64,000 nucleotides of DNA from Daejeonella rubra (GTDB lineage Bacteria; Bacteroidota; Bacteroidia; Sphingobacteriales; Sphingobacteriaceae): contig NZ_FNHH01000011.1 of the NCBI RefSeq assembly GCF_900103545.1, positions 56,234-120,233 of the forward strand. Reading direction: 5' to 3'. The notes below the pieces were generated by a model. It did not search any database. It was not told where the DNA came from and was given only the letters and a program-made list of their open reading frames with translations. Positions 60,779-64,000 of this stretch are shown here, one piece after another (position 1 is the stretch's first letter; each line of letters begins with the position of its first letter). Made by a program: the position numbers and the translations under genes.

Positions 60779-62284
60779 TTAATTTCGTCCAGTTAAAACA
60801 TACATTTCTGTTAGTCCTTTTCTGTTGAACAATTCGTCTTGTCGTCTTGCTGAAACAAGTAAACTATCAATTTCTCCTTCTGGTTCGTCCCAAAGCGGAT
60901 GATTGAAAAGTCGTTGCAAACAAACTCCAATTCTATCTTTTTGATTAGTGTCCATAACTGCACGATACAACAGTTTTTCTCTGTCGTCATTTGTTATGAA
61001 GTTGAAAGCCATACCCAAAATACTTTTTAAATATGGAGCCCAAGTCAAAACAGCACCTTTATGCCAAATTCTTCTTGCTTTCAATTCAATATTTGTCAAT
61101 GATTTTCCACGAGTATTCTGGACCCAATTATTTAATTGTCCATACTGAACAAGCAAAACAGAAACTTCTTTAAAATTTTCCAATTCAGAATCTCTAAAAT
61201 CTCCGGAAGATTTAAAGTTTGCAGAAGATGGTTCAAGAAATAATGTGTTTGGAAATACTGCCGTTTTCAACAAGTCAATTGATAATGCAAAACCTGTGTC
61301 TCTTGATGCAACAGCAGTAAAATTGTTAATTGCAGATAATTCAACTGCATTAGTCATAATTGCACTTTTAAGCATTTGCTTTGCGTCCGCACGGCTGTGT
61401 TGTTTATCAGAAACAAGGTAGCTTATGAAATTTTCTTCCGAGTGTTTGTCAACTGGTTTTGTTGATGTGAATTCCCCTAACATTTCTTTGTAAATAACAG
61501 AAAGTCTGTCAAGCAAAGTAGAAGTATAAAAGGGTATTTGTTTGTGTTTTGAGTGTGCATCAAGATTTGTAATCATCAAGTCGTCAAATAGCTTTTTTGC
61601 TTTATCTGCTTCTGTTGGTGAAATGTAGGCTTTGATGTCAACTTCTCTAGTGTTGTTTAAAACCTGTCCAGCTAATTTGTGCTGTCCGTCAAACAATTTT
61701 ATTCTATTGTCAATTAGTCGGGCAATTGAAGGCGCAAGTTGTGGATGGTCTTTTAAATGGTCTCTTAAACTGATGAGTCTTTTGTAGTCGATAACTCTCG
61801 GTTGCAAGCCTTCTTGATCGTCATTTTCAAGCCACTTAATAGGAATTCGACCGTAGAAATATTGAACGTTTAAAATGTTGTCGAACAAAAGTGAAAAAGT
61901 TCTTTTATCAACTCCATCATCAATTTTTATGTTGTTGGGTTCAATGGTAAAATGAAATGATTTTGGCAAAATTTCTTTAAGTAGAAAAATGTCTTGCAGT
62001 TTGATGTTGTTTTTCTTGTCGTTGAAAAGTTTCTCAAGTTTGTAATTGTCTCTAAACTCATATAAAGGCTGGTCTGATTTTCTGCGATTATATTCTTTGA
62101 GAACAATTCGGATGTTCGATAAATCACTGTCACCTTGTTTTGAAAAAGGTAAAATATGGTCATATTCAAAGTCGTCTGTATCTCCGATAACTTCTCCTGA
62201 AATGAAACATCTCAAAGAGCCGTCTTTGTCCTGTTGTTGTAGTCTTACTTGTTGCTTTTCAGCGTCTGATATTTGTCGTTTCAT
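60779..62284 (-). CDS. HNH-endonuclease-like protein with a DGQHR-type motif
   Basis: 501 residues. The N-terminal HNH domain has CFISG (C26), YDHILPFSKQGDSDLSNIRI (D42, H43, N57) and EYNRRKSD (N66), an intact His-Asn-Asn set. A second domain near residues 190-215 contains RIKLFDGQHKLAGQVLNN, which matches the DGQHR motif found in ParB/DndB-like families, with Lys in place of Arg. The rest is mostly helical (DAHSKHKQIPFYTSTLLDRL, WHKGAVLTWAPYLKSILGMA). Such a fusion would fit a nuclease that reads a DNA state or template, as in phage defence; the exact role is unknown. It is a single gene flanked by GTTATAGGGC and GCCCTATAAC. Confidence 0.75.
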   Translation of the reverse strand: MKRQISDAEKQQVRLQQQDKDGSLRCFISGEVIGDTDDFEYDHILPFSKQGDSDLSNIRIVLKEYNRRKSDQPLYEFRDNYKLEKLFNDKKNNIKLQDIFLLKEILPKSFHFTIEPNNIKIDDGVDKRTFSLLFDNILNVQYFYGRIPIKWLENDDQEGLQPRVIDYKRLISLRDHLKDHPQLAPSIARLIDNRIKLFDGQHKLAGQVLNNTREVDIKAYISPTEADKAKKLFDDLMITNLDAHSKHKQIPFYTSTLLDRLSVIYKEMLGEFTSTKPVDKHSEENFISYLVSDKQHSRADAKQMLKSAIMTNAVELSAINNFTAVASRDTGFALSIDLLKTAVFPNTLFLEPSSANFKSSGDFRDSELENFKEVSVLLVQYGQLNNWVQNTRGKSLTNIELKARRIWHKGAVLTWAPYLKSILGMAFNFITNDDREKLLYRAVMDTNQKDRIGVCLQRLFNHPLWDEPEGEIDSLLVSARRQDELFNRKGLTEMYVLTGRN

Positions 62285-62604
62285 ATTGTATTGTGTCGTT
62301 CTTTAAAATGCCCTATAACTTGTATATACCCCTGAAGAACTCTCTCCAAGCCACGCAAATCCGGGTGTATTGTACCATATATATCAGGCTTATTGAATTT
62401 GCTTATTAAAAAATCAGATTTCAAGTTTATTTGAATACCTATCCCCATATAAACGAATATGTACGTTTATCTTAACCAAAAGTTAATAACTTCAATTAAA
62501 AGAGATGCAATTTGTCAGCACTTCAAAATCAATCAAACCCTAATTATTAGATAACAACAAATCATAACAGAACCAATCAAGCCCCCACTTTGAGGTAAGC
62601 CCTA
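62285..62604. other. Non-coding region between HNH and UDG-like genes
   Basis: 320 bp, AT-rich. It holds GCCCTATAAC (62310-62319), the exact inverse of GTTATAGGGC at 60750-60759, which closes the HNH unit. The sequence beyond it does not fold like elements 1 and 2. A small inverted repeat AAACG-AATATGTA-CGTTT lies near 62451-62470. No gene is seen. Confidence 0.7.
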
Positions 62605-63306
62605 TTATATGCAGGCATTTTTTATTTCATTTATCAAATTTGGAATTACCGTTCTATTCTTGCCTTTAAAATATAATGCGTTTGGATGATAGGTCTTAAA
62701 AGATTTTATAGATTTCAATCTATCATCGTTAAAGGAAATTTCCCAAATACTATCCGAAATTTCTGTTTGTTTGAATTTTCCAAAATTATTCTCGATGAAA
62801 TAATCGTAATCAGATCCAGTGAGAAAAACTATTACATTAGGTTTCAAAAGTTCGATTTCGTCCCGTATTAATTGAAAATAACGAAATTGTATTTCGTTGA
62901 TCTCTTTTATATTTCCTTTACCTATTCGTCCTATTTTATTAACATTATTCCACAAAAACACTGTGTTTTTGTGTTCCTGAATAGCCTTTCTAATTCTCTT
63001 GAATTCATTCCAAAATGGACCAGAATAACTGTTTATTCCTCCATTAAGATAGAATTTACGGTAAATTTCAATTGACTTATCTAATGAATTAGAATATTCA
63101 CTATTGTTACCACATTCATTACACCAACCATTTGTTTCTTGCCCAAAAATCATTATTCTGTTTGAATAAGAACCATAATCGTCAGGAATAGTAATAAAAA
63201 AGGGGTTTGTAGCTTTCTTCTCAGGTGGTACATTTAAATTATACTCCTTCAAATGACCATCAACAATTTTGAGTCTTTCTCTATAAAGTGAAATTAATTC
63301 ATCCAT
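62605..63306 (-). CDS. Uracil-DNA-glycosylase-superfamily-like protein
   Basis: 233 residues. RIMIFGQETNGW (residues 50-61) resembles the first UDG motif (G-x-E/D/N at the water-activating loop), and KTYHPNALYF (204-213) resembles the final HPS/HPN loop. Between them are conserved-looking hydrophobic strands (VFLWNNVNKIG, NVIVFLTGSDYDYFI) as in the UDG fold. A CNECGN pair (near 62-67) could bind metal, but no four-Cys cluster is seen. Families of this type may act in base excision, or as defence effectors. Activity is unproven. Very AT-rich, in line with the island. Confidence 0.5.
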   Translation of the reverse strand: MDELISLYRERLKIVDGHLKEYNLNVPPEKKATNPFFITIPDDYGSYSNRIMIFGQETNGWCNECGNNSEYSNSLDKSIEIYRKFYLNGGINSYSGPFWNEFKRIRKAIQEHKNTVFLWNNVNKIGRIGKGNIKEINEIQFRYFQLIRDEIELLKPNVIVFLTGSDYDYFIENNFGKFKQTEISDSIWEISFNDDRLKSIKSFKTYHPNALYFKGKNRTVIPNLINEIKNACI

Positions 63307-64000
63307 GTAATTTTCAATTTTAACTTGCCAACAATTTATTTATTAGGTTAATAAAAAATCACAATCTTCATGAATCCCTATGAATTGTAGCCTTTTTGAC
63401 ATTCATAAAAATATGCCTCAAGCTCCTCTATTCTTCCTGCTAATCAATATTTAACCATTCAACCACTACCCTTAATAATGATATTTTGACTCAGTATTTG
63501 ATTATAAATGATAGATACAATTTGTAAAGTAAGTCCTATTATCAAGCACTCTGTAACCTTATAGCACATACCGAAAAAAAGCATTAACCTGCCATTCAAT
63601 TAATTACTTTTCTTGCTTAAAATTTTCGTTTACTAAAATTCCTTTTAATTGAGTAGAATATCTTACGGGAAACCGGAAACGAGGCATTTGTTAGTTAGTT
63701 TTCTGGAAGGATGACCGATTTATAGAAACCAAGATCAAGCATGATTTCATTCAAACAGGTTGTAGGAGAATATTTAAGGAAGGAGTATTAATTAAAATTT
63801 TGCATTTTATATCTTAATTAACAACGCATAAAATTGGCTTTCAGAAAAAAGCTAAAGGATATTTTATTGTTTATTCGAGTCGGAAGACTCTTCTTTATTG
63901 ACAATCCGTAGAGATTCTGTGTTGATTTCCAAATAAAATTGTTTTTATCTTTGTTTTTTAAGACGGTCAAGAACCAGTCTGTGTAGCGTACTGATCCTTA
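63307..64000. other. Right-end region without a recognised gene
   Basis: 694 bp, AT-rich, no ORF that looks real on either strand. A 16 bp segment at 63527-63542 (AAGTAAGTCCTATTAT) nearly repeats 62593-62608 across the UDG-like gene. A good promoter at 63922-63953 points rightward, so a gene probably starts just beyond the window. Confidence 0.6.
63922..63953 (+). promoter_or_regulatory. Housekeeping promoter facing the right edge
   Basis: TTG at 63922-63924 and a perfect -7 TATCTTTG at 63946-63953 with a 21-base spacer. No gene follows within the remaining 47 bp. Confidence 0.55.

Noticed and set aside
62320..64000. Second copy of the tRNA-Ser 3' end as an island attachment site
   Set aside because: I scanned for the TTCGAATCCCACCCTCTCC region to the right and found no convincing match inside the window.

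Overview
The window looks like a chromosome segment from a member of the Bacteroidota (Bacteroidetes), probably Sphingobacteriia, Chitinophagia or a relative. The support is as follows. A SusC-type receptor start sits next to a FecR/ECF-sigma pair. Several genes are phylum-typical (DUF5686, the BT_3928-like DoxX protein, DUF1599, a bacilliredoxin, a YceI-like protein). Starts lack Shine-Dalgarno sequences, and several promoters match the Bacteroidota -7 box TAnnTTTG. A very large lamin-tail repeat surface protein is also present. The sequence is AT-rich throughout.

Layout. 0-2.2 kb: the 5' end of a SusC-like TonB-dependent receptor (leaving the left edge), its FecR anti-sigma factor and an ECF sigma factor, all on the minus strand. 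2.5-5 kb: a ROK regulator convergent with asd. 5.1-13.5 kb: a 2801-residue secreted protein with nine lamin-tail domains, six of them in near-identical 278-residue repeats. 13.5-26.8 kb: housekeeping and conserved genes (SDR-type threonine dehydrogenase, YebC, esterase, DUF486, TrhO, DUF5686, Kbl, PheS, a Rieske-like lipoprotein, TetR, RlmD-type methyltransferase, phosphoribosyltransferase). 27-32.8 kb: Fic protein, shikimate kinase, BT_3928-like, DUF1599, FolP, c-di-AMP synthase CdaA. 32.8-43.5 kb: amidohydrolase, bacilliredoxin, AhcY, a broken S23 four-helix gene, PdxJ, MnmH, SelD, lipoprotein, GcvP. 43.7-54.2 kb: a sensor kinase with a THI5-like periplasmic domain, YceI, MBL hydrolase, RecJ-LptB-GH3, TerC, polyprenyl synthetase.

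54.3-63.3 kb is an accessory, defence-like island that starts just past a tRNA-Ser(GGA). It holds a type I restriction-modification operon (hsdM-hsdS-hsdR), an unknown 203-residue protein, a 501-residue HNH protein that also carries a DGQH(K) motif, and a small uracil-DNA-glycosylase-like protein. Large imperfect hairpins of about 135 bp sit directly 3' of the 203-residue gene and the HNH gene. The short end sequences of each unit are complementary to each other in a gene-specific way (GTTATAGGGC...GCCCTATAAC for one; GTTATAGCC...GGCTATAAGC for the other). This is how integron attC cassettes are built, although no integrase is visible. It is the most unusual structure in the window.

Working together: Tdh and Kbl convert threonine to glycine and acetyl-CoA, and GcvP feeds glycine into folate one-carbon metabolism, to which FolP contributes. 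PdxJ makes the PLP that Kbl and GcvP need. SelD and MnmH form a selenouridine tRNA pathway, and TrhO is another U34 tRNA modifier. Intergenic regions carry several repeat families: purine-rich GAGGTCTGAGG-like tracts, a duplicated segment of about 120-150 bp at 51.7-52.1 kb, and twin mini-hairpins shared with the tRNA-Ser leader.
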